DNA of 64,000 nucleotides. Source: Bacteroides bouchesdurhonensis. GTDB taxonomy: Bacteria > Bacteroidota > Bacteroidia > Bacteroidales > Bacteroidaceae. This document shows positions 1 to 9,164 of the stretch, one piece after another (the stretch's first letter is position 1; each line of letters opens with the position of its first letter). Both the position numbers and the translations under genes were made by a program. The notes under the pieces were generated by a model. It saw only the letters and a program-made list of their open reading frames with translations. It was not told the origin of the DNA and did no database searches. The stretch spans positions 3,016,577-3,080,576 of the forward strand of contig NZ_LT707006.1 in the NCBI RefSeq assembly GCF_900155865.1. Direction: 5' to 3'.

Positions 1-670
1 CTTTTTGAACCAAATTTCCAAACAATAAGGCAACCAAAGGAGACAATATAAAAATAAGCATTAAACTTCTACGACCGCATAGAATTAACAAAGTAAAATC
101 TAGAAATAAAATAACAACCTGAATCATCCGATTTACTTTGAAATCATACTTGATAAAAAAAAGGAAAAGAAAAACTGGTGATGTAAACGTAAGCACATTA
201 AGGTTATCAAAATTCATTCTAGATGTAAACCCATAAAATGAGAATGGTATTTCAACAGTAGGTTCGATATTTGGCATATAAAAATGCCATATTACCGAAG
301 CTGCATAAAGTAAATCATAAATAACCAAAAAAGAATGACCAACGAATAGGATCTTCGTGAAAGAACGGAATTTATTATCACTCCTAAGAAGAGGTATTGC
401 TATAAGTAAGGATAATACTGGCCATATAAGACCAACTGTTACAGTCGCTAATGGATATGCCGTTTGTCGAAACACGCCTACTATAACTTGTAAAATGGTA
501 GTAATACAAAGTGACGAACAAAGTATAAAAACTGGTCGAGATATTGGGCAACGTTTTAATACTATTATTAATAAAAATAAAATAAATACTTTTAAAGCAT
601 AAAGGTTTGCAATGAAAGTCATCATCGTCAAAACTAAAATAGAAGCAGCTAAGTTTATTGCTTTATTCAT
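1..670 (-). CDS. Probable O-antigen/capsule polymerase (Wzy-like), C-terminus beyond the left edge
   Basis: An open frame starts at ATG 668-670 and runs without a stop to base 1, so the gene is cut by the window edge. The 223 visible residues are almost all hydrophobic, in about six or seven membrane segments, with a short charged turn (CGRRSLML) near the cut that resembles the Arg-containing loop of Wzy-type polymerases. The start overlaps the stop of the GT2 gene by 8 bp, so the two are translationally coupled in one operon. Wzy polymerases are very divergent, so the call rests on topology and on the lack of another polymerase candidate in the visible part of the locus; an EpsG-like or acyltransferase-like membrane protein is possible. 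Confidence 0.6.
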   Translation of the reverse strand, partial: MNKAINLAASILVLTMMTFIANLYALKVFILFLLIIVLKRCPISRPVFILCSSLCITTILQVIVGVFRQTAYPLATVTVGLIWPVLSLLIAIPLLRSDNKFRSFTKILFVGHSFLVIYDLLYAASVIWHFYMPNIEPTVEIPFSFYGFTSRMNFDNLNVLTFTSPVFLFLFFIKYDFKVNRMIQVVILFLDFTLLILCGRRSLMLIFILSPLVALLFGNLVQK

Positions 671-1487
671 ATCTAACTCCAGAATAAATACCTCTTATCA
701 TATTCTTGAAACATAAGAAACCTTCTTTACTAATTATAGGAACTACAAGCATATCTAACATACATCTAATAATTGATCTGATTTTCCACCCAAATGGAAC
801 ATAATTTCTTCTAAGCAAAAATATTACATTCCTATATTGATAGAAATATCTAAATGCTTTGGAAATTCCGAATTTTATTCCCCAAAAAGAAAAATATGAG
901 TCTCCTACAGAATGATACAATTTGACATTTCTTGTCATATATGTATGATAACCATAAGAACCTGCCCTCCAACACCATTCACAGTCAACATAATCAATAA
1001 AAAGCCGCTCGTCCATTAAACCAATACTCTTAATTATAAAAGTATCGATAATCATACCCGAAGAGATCACAAAAGGAACAATCGAATGAGTGCATCCTTC
1101 GTGAGCATAACTTTTATATTCTTTATCTGATTTATTATCATAAACTATTGGACCTAAAATACCTAGTTTATCGTCTTCTCTTTTAATCGATATATATTCA
1201 TCAATCATAGATGCAACAAAATTTTCTGAAGTATTGCTATCCTGATCAAAAAAAACTATGTACTTATAATTATGATTGAGAGCCTCTTTAATTCCAACAT
1301 TTTGAGCATAAGCAATTCCCTTGTTTTCATACAAAGGGTAATACATAAAATTAACATTACTCAAAGCTGTAGAACTATTATCTACAGCAATAACTGGATA
1401 ATAATTGCTTAATGCATTAAATTTGTAAATTTGATCATGTTGAGGATTAAAAAAAACAACGACAATACATGTTTCTAAATTATTCAT
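663..1487 (-). CDS. Family 2 glycosyltransferase, rhamnosyltransferase-like
   Basis: The 274-aa protein begins with the GT-A pattern of family 2: VVVFFNP near residue 10, AVDNSS near 34, NKGIAYAQNVGI near 55-66 and the metal/nucleotide motif FFDQDS near 79. NxGxAxAxNxGI followed by DQDS is typical of rhamnosyltransferase-like GT2 enzymes, which add one sugar to the lipid-linked capsule repeat on the cytoplasmic face of the inner membrane. Rhamnose transfer would fit the rmlBDC genes in the same locus, but specificity cannot be read from sequence. It overlaps the polymerase gene downstream and lies 32 bp after the phosphotransferase-like gene. Confidence 0.8.
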   Translation of the reverse strand: MNNLETCIVVVFFNPQHDQIYKFNALSNYYPVIAVDNSSTALSNVNFMYYPLYENKGIAYAQNVGIKEALNHNYKYIVFFDQDSNTSENFVASMIDEYISIKREDDKLGILGPIVYDNKSDKEYKSYAHEGCTHSIVPFVISSGMIIDTFIIKSIGLMDERLFIDYVDCEWCWRAGSYGYHTYMTRNVKLYHSVGDSYFSFWGIKFGISKAFRYFYQYRNVIFLLRRNYVPFGWKIRSIIRCMLDMLVVPIISKEGFLCFKNMIRGIYSGVRYE

Positions 1488-1519
1488 ACAAATAATTTTG
1501 ATATATATAGTTACAAATA

Positions 1520-2671
1520 CTACAATGCATGTTTAACTCTCAATAAGAGATTCCAAATGAATTTTACAATTATCGAACGATGAACATAATTATCGCCTAC
1601 CAATCTCAAAAATTGTATATATTTATGATAAAAATATCTTTTAAAACTTAAATGTCTAATCTCTGTTGGCACTAAAGCTTGATATCGAACATTTTTATTT
1701 GCTATAACATCATCTAATATATCAATAATCATCTTAGCAGTCAATCCAATATTGCTAAAGTTTTTTCGAGAAAATTCTTTTGTTCTTTCATAGTAGGAAT
1801 CATAATTCTCAATCATATCCCTAATACAATCTGTTAATTCTTCTCTTTTTGTTTTAATAACAAAATCATAATCACACTTGGGAAATCTACTAGGACTTAC
1901 GTCCGGAATTAACCAATTAGATACTGAAACAGAAGGTATAGGCATCATTGCTGCTTCGCATAAAGTAGATGACTCTTCTGAAACTAAAATATCAGAAACA
2001 GCAATTGCTTCAAAAATATTTGTTTCAGGCGGTAATATAGTTACCGAAGGAATATCTTTGTGTAAATCATACATCTCTTCAATATTCTTAACAATTTGAG
2101 GATACTCCTTAACAGGCCACTTTGCCTGCTTAATAAGAATATTAACATCTAACTTAAGCATAGACTTTACAAAATCATCTTGTTTATGATCATTTTCCCA
2201 AGCCGGAGCATACAAAATTGTCCGTTTATTCAAATCAAGGTTATATTTCTTATAAAATTCAACTTTACTCGAGTTCGATTGAATATCCTTAATAACGTCA
2301 GCTTTAGGCCATCCAACTTTAAATATACCTTTACGAGGTCTTGTATAATACCAATGAGAACTTTTATTCCAATTATTAACCCACTGTTCACTTGGTAATA
2401 TACCTATATCATAAATATTCCAAGGCTCTCTATACCAAATATCTGGCCAATTACCATATTGCTGCAAGATATCATGTAGCATGACAACCGATAATTTACT
2501 ATACTGTGGAAAATTAATATGCTGGCAGTAAAAACCAATTTCGCACTTTTCAAATTTATTGTTCGAAAGTTTAACACGATATCCTCGCTTTTCTGCTTCT
2601 TTAATAATAGGAGCAAATAGGCTTTTTTCTTGAGAGGACCAATATATAAAAGTAATATCTTTTTTAATCAT
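1520..2671 (-). CDS. CDP-alcohol phosphotransferase-like protein (TagB/TagF type), divergent
   Basis: The 383-aa soluble protein has a GT-B-like layout. Its C-terminal half carries RTILYAPAWEND and then SDILVSEESSTLCEAAMMP, which corresponds to the APT(W/F)R and S(D)xxxxDYSSxxxE pattern of CDP-glycerol glycerophosphotransferases. The family moves a phosphoalcohol from a CDP carrier to a polymer or sugar. Here the donor could be CDP-glycerol or a CMP-phosphonate, because the locus encodes both a TagD-like and a LicC-like cytidylyltransferase. The first 7 bases overlap the end of the flippase gene. It is more divergent than the second family member at 4107-5297; a GT-B glycosyltransferase is the alternative. 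Confidence 0.6.
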   Translation of the reverse strand: MIKKDITFIYWSSQEKSLFAPIIKEAEKRGYRVKLSNNKFEKCEIGFYCQHINFPQYSKLSVVMLHDILQQYGNWPDIWYREPWNIYDIGILPSEQWVNNWNKSSHWYYTRPRKGIFKVGWPKADVIKDIQSNSSKVEFYKKYNLDLNKRTILYAPAWENDHKQDDFVKSMLKLDVNILIKQAKWPVKEYPQIVKNIEEMYDLHKDIPSVTILPPETNIFEAIAVSDILVSEESSTLCEAAMMPIPSVSVSNWLIPDVSPSRFPKCDYDFVIKTKREELTDCIRDMIENYDSYYERTKEFSRKNFSNIGLTAKMIIDILDDVIANKNVRYQALVPTEIRHLSFKRYFYHKYIQFLRLVGDNYVHRSIIVKFIWNLLLRVKHAL

Positions 2672-4103
2672 TACTCTTGAATTTAATATAATTCAAAATC
2701 AAATAACGTTTACGATATGCTAATAATAATAATAATAACAACAACAAATATCTAATAAGCGGCATTGTATAAATCAATAAGCTTAATAACATGAATCCAA
2801 TAAGGATAATCCAACTTTTTGACATGAATACCATGTTATATATTGATACATTACCAATATTTCTCCTTATGACTTTGCACATAAAAATATAATGCATAAC
2901 TAGAAAAATCGTATAGCAAGTTAATGAAGTATAGCCAGCTGATATGTATCCGAATTTTGGTAATAACAAAATATTTAAACATATACTACATATTGCCCCT
3001 ACAGATGTTGATATCATCACATATTTTGTTGCATTGTAATAAAATTCAACCATAGAGAAAAGGCTATAGCAAAAAGTAAAATATATACTCAATGCAATTG
3101 GAGGTACAATCCAAATAGCATCCATATACTCATCAGTACCCATTATCAAAATTATATCTGGACCTAAAAGCATTACTCCTAATGACAATAATCCGGCTAG
3201 AATACATAATTTGTTTGATTGAGCTCGAACCTCATCATAATTTTTTATCTTAAATTTTTCGTAAGTCCATGGGACATATGAACCATTTATTGCTGATATT
3301 ATAACACTAGCAGCTAGCGATACTTGACTTGCTAATCCATAAATACCAGCTTTATCTTCTCCACAAATTTTACCAATGAGCAATCGATCTACCTGACCTA
3401 GAACAACAAGCGATAAGTAATGTGGTATAAGTGGAATATTGAATTTTAATGCATGAACCCAATATTTTTTATATAAAAAGCATTTCCCTCTATAAAATTG
3501 AATTAAAAAAAAATAGCTACCAAAAACAATCTGAATTAAAAGTGTCCCCCAAATAATAGCATTAACTCTTAAATTCGTACCTAACAGCAAAATTATACTT
3601 AGGATAGGTGTCATAATTGACATTATGATGGTTAATAATGCCATTTGTTTATAATGGTTTTCAACACGCTGTCTAACACACCAAAAAGAGACCGAAGGAT
3701 AAGTTACAAAATACAAAAAAAGAAGCAAAATTGTAATTTTATCTATATCTAATATCTTAGACCAATAACTTGGTGAAATCACGTATAATCCAAAAAAGAT
3801 AATTGTGACAATTAAGCTAAGTCCTTGCATACTAGATGTATATCGATCACGATCCTCGCTATAGTCAACCATAGCTTTCGTAAAGACACCACAGTACAAA
3901 TTTAATGTGGCAAAAATTACCAATACACTACTCCACGATTGGAACATCGTAAAATGACCATATTCCGAAGTTGTTAGTAATCGTACATAAATTGGTATTA
4001 CCAAAAAGTTTATACCTTTCTGAAGTACATTGCAAATCATATACCAAAGTGCAGCTTTTTGAGGTATAGACATGCTCTTATATGCTTTGTAGCCTATTAT
4101 CAT
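2664..4103 (-). CDS. Polysaccharide repeat-unit flippase (Wzx-like)
   Basis: The 479-aa protein is an integral membrane protein with about 12-14 hydrophobic segments in the even spacing of the MATE/MOP flippase superfamily. It starts MIIGYKAYKSMSIPQKAALW, a typical Wzx N-terminus with a first helix that follows at once. Its role is to translocate the lipid-linked capsule repeat across the inner membrane for polymerisation. The sequence is very AT-rich, like the neighbouring glycosyltransferase genes and unlike the aep genes further upstream, consistent with a variable capsule cassette. The next gene overlaps its stop by 8 bp. Confidence 0.85.
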   Translation of the reverse strand: MIIGYKAYKSMSIPQKAALWYMICNVLQKGINFLVIPIYVRLLTTSEYGHFTMFQSWSSVLVIFATLNLYCGVFTKAMVDYSEDRDRYTSSMQGLSLIVTIIFFGLYVISPSYWSKILDIDKITILLLFLYFVTYPSVSFWCVRQRVENHYKQMALLTIIMSIMTPILSIILLLGTNLRVNAIIWGTLLIQIVFGSYFFLIQFYRGKCFLYKKYWVHALKFNIPLIPHYLSLVVLGQVDRLLIGKICGEDKAGIYGLASQVSLAASVIISAINGSYVPWTYEKFKIKNYDEVRAQSNKLCILAGLLSLGVMLLGPDIILIMGTDEYMDAIWIVPPIALSIYFTFCYSLFSMVEFYYNATKYVMISTSVGAICSICLNILLLPKFGYISAGYTSLTCYTIFLVMHYIFMCKVIRRNIGNVSIYNMVFMSKSWIILIGFMLLSLLIYTMPLIRYLLLLLLLLLAYRKRYLILNYIKFKSND

Positions 4104-4106
4104 ATT

Positions 4107-5297
4107 TTACAAATGTTCCTGTATAAAATTAAATATTATTGAGCAGGAATTGCTAGATTCATGATCCATAAATTTCGTTAATCGGCTCTTTCTTAATTTA
4201 CTGAAGGTATCTCGACCATTTAGAACATCAGCTATACATTGAATTAATGTCTGCGTATTTGTTGGTGCCGGACCACATACTATATCATCCTTTTCATAAT
4301 ATAATCCTCGATCTCTCTTAGAATAAAAATCATAATCATAAATATAATGAATGATTGGTCTGTCTAATAGTAAATAATCAAAAAAGCATGATGAATAATC
4401 AGTAATAAGCGCATCAGAAGCTGCCATTAATTCCTGGGTATTATATTCAATAATATTAATGATTCGATTATTCTTTGTAGTATCTTCTTCTTTATTTGCA
4501 CCAGTTATGTAATGAACCTTTTCAATCACAATGGCATTTTTTTCAACTAATAATATTTCAAAAAGTTTTTCATTTATAGAATTAAATGAAAATGATTTAG
4601 AAGTTGTATCTCTAAATGTAGGCAAATATAATAAAATTTTTGTATCTTCGTTCACAAAACCATATCCATTTCTTTTCAAGTAGCCTAAAAATTTTATTCT
4701 AGCGTCGTTTACGCTAGATTTATCATAAAATATTGAATTTCTAGGATAACCAGCTTTAATCAAATGACCGTCATCTTTATAAAAAGCTTTTTTTGCTATT
4801 TTGTCAAATTCAGTTGATGGGCTAAGAAAATAGGAAGTCATAAAATGGCTATTAAATAATTTTTCCGACAGAGCATAGAACCTTGATTGGAAAGCATCAT
4901 AGCCTACCTTTTTCCAAGCTGCGCCATGCCATAGGTTCAATGAAAAAGCACCACTAAAATAGGCATTACTTTTTTCTGTTAAATCAACTATTTCTTCATT
5001 TACACAGATTACACCCGCATGTTTTAATATATGATGAGCTTCGCTAGTGTCCATATTAAAACACTCAATAGCTTTATTTAAAGGACTCAAATCAGCTAAT
5101 GCTTTTGATATCCACACAACGCGAATATGAGGGTAGTTTTCTTTAACATAATTAGCAAAATAGAGGGAATTATCACTACATCTATTTCCAAACCATTCCC
5201 CAAAAACCCATAAATTGTTATCTCTTTTAACAAATTTATAAGAAATTGCTGTTGCAATTAACAAAATCTTACAATATAATCTATGAATTAATTTCAT
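4107..5297 (-). CDS. CDP-glycerol glycerophosphotransferase family protein (TagB/TagF-like)
   Basis: This 396-aa protein shows clear Glyphos_transf features: FGEWFGNRCSDNSLYFANYV near the N-terminus, LWHGAAWKKVGYD in the middle (the LWHG acceptor/donor loop), LLYLPTFRDT, and the C-terminal ITDYSSCFFDYLLLDRPI signature. Family members transfer polyol phosphate from a CDP-activated donor during teichoic acid or capsule synthesis. In this locus the likely donor is made by the TagD-like domain of the 6056-7399 fusion, or is CMP-2-aminoethylphosphonate from the LicC-like enzyme. It sits 3 bp after the flippase's upstream boundary and 17 bp downstream of the SDR gene in transcription order, inside one operon. 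Confidence 0.8.
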   Translation of the reverse strand: MKLIHRLYCKILLIATAISYKFVKRDNNLWVFGEWFGNRCSDNSLYFANYVKENYPHIRVVWISKALADLSPLNKAIECFNMDTSEAHHILKHAGVICVNEEIVDLTEKSNAYFSGAFSLNLWHGAAWKKVGYDAFQSRFYALSEKLFNSHFMTSYFLSPSTEFDKIAKKAFYKDDGHLIKAGYPRNSIFYDKSSVNDARIKFLGYLKRNGYGFVNEDTKILLYLPTFRDTTSKSFSFNSINEKLFEILLVEKNAIVIEKVHYITGANKEEDTTKNNRIINIIEYNTQELMAASDALITDYSSCFFDYLLLDRPIIHYIYDYDFYSKRDRGLYYEKDDIVCGPAPTNTQTLIQCIADVLNGRDTFSKLRKSRLTKFMDHESSNSCSIIFNFIQEHL

Positions 5298-5314
5298 GTA
5301 TGCAAGTGTATTTA

Positions 5315-6052
5315 TTAAATATCAGTACGACCTGATTCTACTTTATAATCATAAGAACGACTTCCTTCCGCTCGGAAATCATCATGATAACGCTCAAGCA
5401 CATTCTTAAAGATCTCATCGTACATAGGTATGAAAAGGTCATTCTTATTCTCCAAGTGCTCAATAATAGCATTAGCCATAGGTGCTGTTACACGCAAATC
5501 AGTTTTACCCTTATTAAAACTAGTTCCTTTTAATGAACCTGGGCTTACATTTAATATCTGATTTTTACTACCAGCTTTAAGCAATTCTACATTAACACTC
5601 TCTATAAAAACCTTCAGAGCAGCCTTTGTTGCCGCATAGATACTAAAGAAAGGTGATGACATAAATCCAGCTATACTAACCATAACTCCACAATAGAAAT
5701 TATCGTCTTTCTCCAACTTATTGTAGAAACGCTTAATGATTCGCATTGCTGGTATCGTGTTCACATTAAAACTGTTCATAATCATATTTTCATCTGAATC
5801 CTTGAATAGTTGTAACCTCCCGAAACCTGCAGTAATCATTAAAGTATCGATATCTGAGAACTGATCAAATAAGGAATAATCTGATTGAGTTAGATCAAAC
5901 TGATAGCACTTAAATTTTTCATTATAATACTCATCTGCTAATGGTACCTTATCTACGATATAGATTTTTTCTATATCTTTGCGTTTTGATATCTCAGTAG
6001 CAATTGATAATCCTATTCCATTAGCACCTCCTACAACTAATACTCGCTTCAT
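5315..6052 (-). CDS. Short-chain dehydrogenase/reductase
   Basis: The 245-aa protein has the SDR nucleotide-binding motif GGANGIG at residues 8-14 and the catalytic Ser126, Tyr139 and Lys143 (SIAGF then YAATK). These enzymes reduce or oxidise a carbonyl with NAD(P)H. It is placed 3 bp after the TagD-Gfo/Idh fusion in transcription order, which suggests that it acts on the same small alcohol or sugar precursor that is activated with CTP. The length is typical. The substrate cannot be read from the sequence; polyol, ketosugar or a phosphonoacetaldehyde-type substrate are all possible. Confidence 0.75.
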   Translation of the reverse strand: MKRVLVVGGANGIGLSIATEISKRKDIEKIYIVDKVPLADEYYNEKFKCYQFDLTQSDYSLFDQFSDIDTLMITAGFGRLQLFKDSDENMIMNSFNVNTIPAMRIIKRFYNKLEKDDNFYCGVMVSIAGFMSSPFFSIYAATKAALKVFIESVNVELLKAGSKNQILNVSPGSLKGTSFNKGKTDLRVTAPMANAIIEHLENKNDLFIPMYDEIFKNVLERYHDDFRAEGSRSYDYKVESGRTDI

Positions 6053-6055
6053 ATT

Positions 6056-7399
6056 CTAAATACTGGTGACATTTTCACCTCTATTATACTTCTCAATGAT
6101 CTCTGCAATTTTTACACTCTCACATCTTCTCAATTTATAACAACTCTTACGTTTGTTTGCAATCATTGAGAAGAATTCTTGTATCTCATATCGAAGACCA
6201 TCACCATCATAACTATAAAAATACTTTTTATTTTTGGTTTGATCTTCGTAGCGTACTTCAAAATAATCTGTTAGCCACCAAGGTGCAGGTACATACACAT
6301 AGCCCTTTGTTCCTGATATCACAAGGTTGCCTTCTGTTTTAACTCCAATACCAAGTGTTACAGATGCTGTTGCGTGATGGTATGTAATGTTAGCCTTTGT
6401 AAATATATCAACCCCATTTTCCATTTTAGAAAAGAAATCGACTCTTTTATATTCCTTTCCTAGTAACCTTATAATAGCCATCAAATTCAATGGAGCATGT
6501 TCATTCATAGCACCTCCCTTCTGATCTGGGTCGAGTTCTCGGACTTCTCCCTCCATCATCTTTGAAAGAGAAGCTTTCACATCAACTATATCGCCAATAA
6601 TTCCACTTTTTACCAGAGTTTCAAGATGGTTGAATGCTGGACAATAAGCAGTCTTGCTTGCCTCAAGCATAACAAGGTTATGTTCGTCCGCAAAATCATA
6701 AAGAGTCTTTGCTTCCTCAGCTGTAAGTGTCATAGGTATCTCACATAATACATGCTTACCCGCTTTGAGGGCTTTCATAGAATATTCAAAATGAGAAATG
6801 TGAGGCGATGCCACGTATACAGCATCAATAGCTTTAAGAAAACTTTGATAATCGTCACTATATGCAGAAATTCCGTAAGTACCAGCAAATGAATTTGCTT
6901 GTTCACGATCTGGATTGAAGACTGATTTTACTTTCACACCGTTAACAAATTTTGTTTCAGGTACAAACCGTTTGGCAATTCTTCCAGTACCAACAATACC
7001 AACATTAAAGTTCGCCTGGCTATCAGCTCTAAGCATTGTTGAAGATATGCCTTCAGTACGAGGTAAATAAATTACTTTACAATATTCATTCAAATAATCA
7101 AAGTGTCCTTCCCAATCAGATCCAATTGCAAATATATCAACATCATAACGTTGTATATCATCAATCTTCTGGCCTAAATAATCTTCAATAATGACTTCAT
7201 CGGCATATCCTGTCGCTTTAACAGCTTCAACTCGTTCTAAGACATTATTCCTAACATTAAGTTTTCCACGTCCTTTATCAAAACTGTCACTAGTAACACC
7301 TACTATAAGGTAATCTCCTAGTTCCTTGGCACGTCTCAATAGGTTTATATGACCTTGATGTAAAAGATCATAGGTACCGTACGTTATAACTTTCCTCAT
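6056..7399 (-). CDS. Fusion: TagD-like cytidylyltransferase + Gfo/Idh/MocA oxidoreductase-like domain
   Basis: Residues 1-130 are a glycerol-3-phosphate cytidylyltransferase-like domain, with TYGTYDLLHQGH (HxGH at 14-17) and the second CTP-binding motif RTEGISST at 115-122. From residue 133 a second domain begins with a Rossmann motif (GIVGTGRIA, 135-143) and continues as a Gfo/Idh/MocA-type oxidoreductase to residue 447. The position that is usually EKP in this family reads EIP (221-223), so the common catalytic Lys is replaced by Ile. The protein probably makes a CDP-linked alcohol and modifies the same or a related precursor. The neighbouring SDR and two CDP-alcohol transferase-like genes support this. 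The exact substrate is unknown. Confidence 0.8.
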   Translation of the reverse strand: MRKVITYGTYDLLHQGHINLLRRAKELGDYLIVGVTSDSFDKGRGKLNVRNNVLERVEAVKATGYADEVIIEDYLGQKIDDIQRYDVDIFAIGSDWEGHFDYLNEYCKVIYLPRTEGISSTMLRADSQANFNVGIVGTGRIAKRFVPETKFVNGVKVKSVFNPDREQANSFAGTYGISAYSDDYQSFLKAIDAVYVASPHISHFEYSMKALKAGKHVLCEIPMTLTAEEAKTLYDFADEHNLVMLEASKTAYCPAFNHLETLVKSGIIGDIVDVKASLSKMMEGEVRELDPDQKGGAMNEHAPLNLMAIIRLLGKEYKRVDFFSKMENGVDIFTKANITYHHATASVTLGIGVKTEGNLVISGTKGYVYVPAPWWLTDYFEVRYEDQTKNKKYFYSYDGDGLRYEIQEFFSMIANKRKSCYKLRRCESVKIAEIIEKYNRGENVTSI

Positions 7400-7435
7400 T
7401 ATATCAATACTATCACACTAAAGTCAAACTTATGC

Positions 7436-8155
7436 TTACAAGTTGGCAACAATATTAGATTCAGCATATATCAAGTCATTCTCATCGTCAATTTCATACC
7501 ACCTGACATTAGAAGAATTGTATACATATAGAGGAACTCCATTTTGAGACATCCAAAGTAACTGATACTCATAGCCTAGCTTTGTTTTTTCTATCACAAT
7601 CTTCTCATATTCTGCACACATCTTGTGATAGAATACTGATGAGATTTTGTGAATACCTACAAGTTCGCCCTTTGCGGATATTTCGTCTTTATTGGTTGAG
7701 CATCTAGTAAGGATACCATTTTCATCATATTCTACATAATATTGATCCTGAAACTTAGTCACTGGTGTGATCAACATAATATCAGAATGTTCATTCCCTT
7801 GCAATTCTGTAATAGCATTACGACTATAGATGATGTCTGATTCAAGCAAAATAAAATCGTCATCACCTATAGCCTCACGACAGTTCCAAAGAGTATACAT
7901 GCTATTAGTTTCTGCATACTTTGGTGAGAATACACACTGAATCTGGGGGTACTGAGTTTTTAATGATTCATAAGCCTCTTTCTTATAACCAGTACCGATG
8001 ATAATTTTATCAATACCACAACTAACGAGTGTTTCAATAGAACGAATAACCATTGACATTCCACCACACTCAATAAATCCCTTTGGTATCATTTCTGTCA
8101 TTTTACCGAAACGACTACCAAGACCTGCCGCCATAATAACTGCTGTTTTAATCAT
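7436..8155 (-). CDS. LicC/PntC-like cytidylyltransferase (phosphocholine or 2-aminoethylphosphonate)
   Basis: The 239-aa protein has the nucleotidyltransferase signature AAGLGSRFG at residues 9-17 with Lys25 in PKGF, and ETNSMYTLW and LLESDIIYS downstream, as in LicC-type phosphocholine cytidylyltransferases. LicC-like enzymes next to phosphonate genes (PntC type) make CMP-2-aminoethylphosphonate. Because the three enzymes for 2-aminoethylphosphonate lie directly upstream and no choline genes are visible, CMP-AEP formation is the more likely role. It overlaps the opine-dehydrogenase-like gene by 8 bp. Phosphocholine activation cannot be excluded from sequence alone. Confidence 0.75.
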   Translation of the reverse strand: MIKTAVIMAAGLGSRFGKMTEMIPKGFIECGGMSMVIRSIETLVSCGIDKIIIGTGYKKEAYESLKTQYPQIQCVFSPKYAETNSMYTLWNCREAIGDDDFILLESDIIYSRNAITELQGNEHSDIMLITPVTKFQDQYYVEYDENGILTRCSTNKDEISAKGELVGIHKISSVFYHKMCAEYEKIVIEKTKLGYEYQLLWMSQNGVPLYVYNSSNVRWYEIDDENDLIYAESNIVANL

Positions 8156-9158
8156 TCTGTTTTATTTTGGATAATCCCCAATTATAAACGAGGTCTATCG
8201 TTGGTACTTCAACACCATTTTCATGTGCCAAATCATGAATCATTCGCAAACCATATGGAAAATCCTCGGTAAAATACCTACTTGAAAAATCTGGCTCCCA
8301 TCCTCCAGGTACTTCGATCATAGGAGATTGTATCGTGGATAATGACTGAATGCTCTTTAACTTTCTTGTCATACCTTTTGCATCGGTAGATTCATAATGT
8401 GCCAATAATGTTTCGATCTTAGAAGTATCAACCCTTAATGTATCCAAAAGAGTGAAAAATTCTGCATCCATTTTAATTTCAATTTCAGATGCTTCGTCTG
8501 TCCATTCATGATAAAAAAGAATGCAATGATCAAATGGAGTTTCATCCCAATCTTTAAACATTGTGTAAAGACGCCCTGTATGAAGAATTGGATTGCTATT
8601 GCTCAATGTAACTTCATAAAAAGTATCAACCAATGAGGTTTTCTCTCCAAACATAGCCTCTATTAAAGTCCTAAAGTTCTCTGCATCATCTATATTTTCT
8701 ACAGCCATGAATAGTTCAGATCTGTATCCTAACAGATTTGCTTGCTTGCCATATTCAACTACTCTTGATACATAAGGGACTCGCTGAAGTCCGAATAGTT
8801 TTGCCTTTGAACTTAGATGCTTATGACAGAAAACAAAAAAACCAGAATTTGCAACAACAGTACCTAGTATCTGGTTATCCTTTAGGTAAGGCTTTAGCTG
8901 TAAAATTGTATCTTCAACTAAGAATGATGGTAGACATAATAATATAATATCACTTCCATCAATAGCTTTTTTAGGATCCTTGGTAATTTCATTCAATTTT
9001 CCATTGATTTTATTACCATCAGGATCATTAACTACAAAAGATTTACACCACTTTTCTGGATGATTTGTCAATAAATTAACAACAACATCAGGATATGTGG
9101 ACAATATTGCAGAACATGTATGACCTAAACCTCCACCTCCACACACAGTTATTTGCAT
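8148..9158 (-). CDS. NAD/NADP octopine/nopaline dehydrogenase family protein
   Basis: The 336-aa protein starts with an NAD(P)-binding motif GGGGLGH at residues 7-13 and has DIILLCLPSF in the Rossmann domain. The C-terminal half (SNSNPILHTGRLY) matches the all-helical octopine dehydrogenase domain with its conserved His. Known members reductively join an amino group to a 2-oxo acid to give opines. It is sandwiched between the 2-aminoethylphosphonate transaminase and the LicC-like gene, which suggests, as inference only, that it acts on the amino group of 2-aminoethylphosphonate or on a related intermediate. Spacing is 6 bp after aepZ and an 8-bp overlap with the next gene. Confidence 0.75.
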   Translation of the reverse strand: MQITVCGGGGLGHTCSAILSTYPDVVVNLLTNHPEKWCKSFVVNDPDGNKINGKLNEITKDPKKAIDGSDIILLCLPSFLVEDTILQLKPYLKDNQILGTVVANSGFFVFCHKHLSSKAKLFGLQRVPYVSRVVEYGKQANLLGYRSELFMAVENIDDAENFRTLIEAMFGEKTSLVDTFYEVTLSNSNPILHTGRLYTMFKDWDETPFDHCILFYHEWTDEASEIEIKMDAEFFTLLDTLRVDTSKIETLLAHYESTDAKGMTRKLKSIQSLSTIQSPMIEVPGGWEPDFSSRYFTEDFPYGLRMIHDLAHENGVEVPTIDLVYNWGLSKIKQND

Positions 9159-9164
9159 ATCTTG

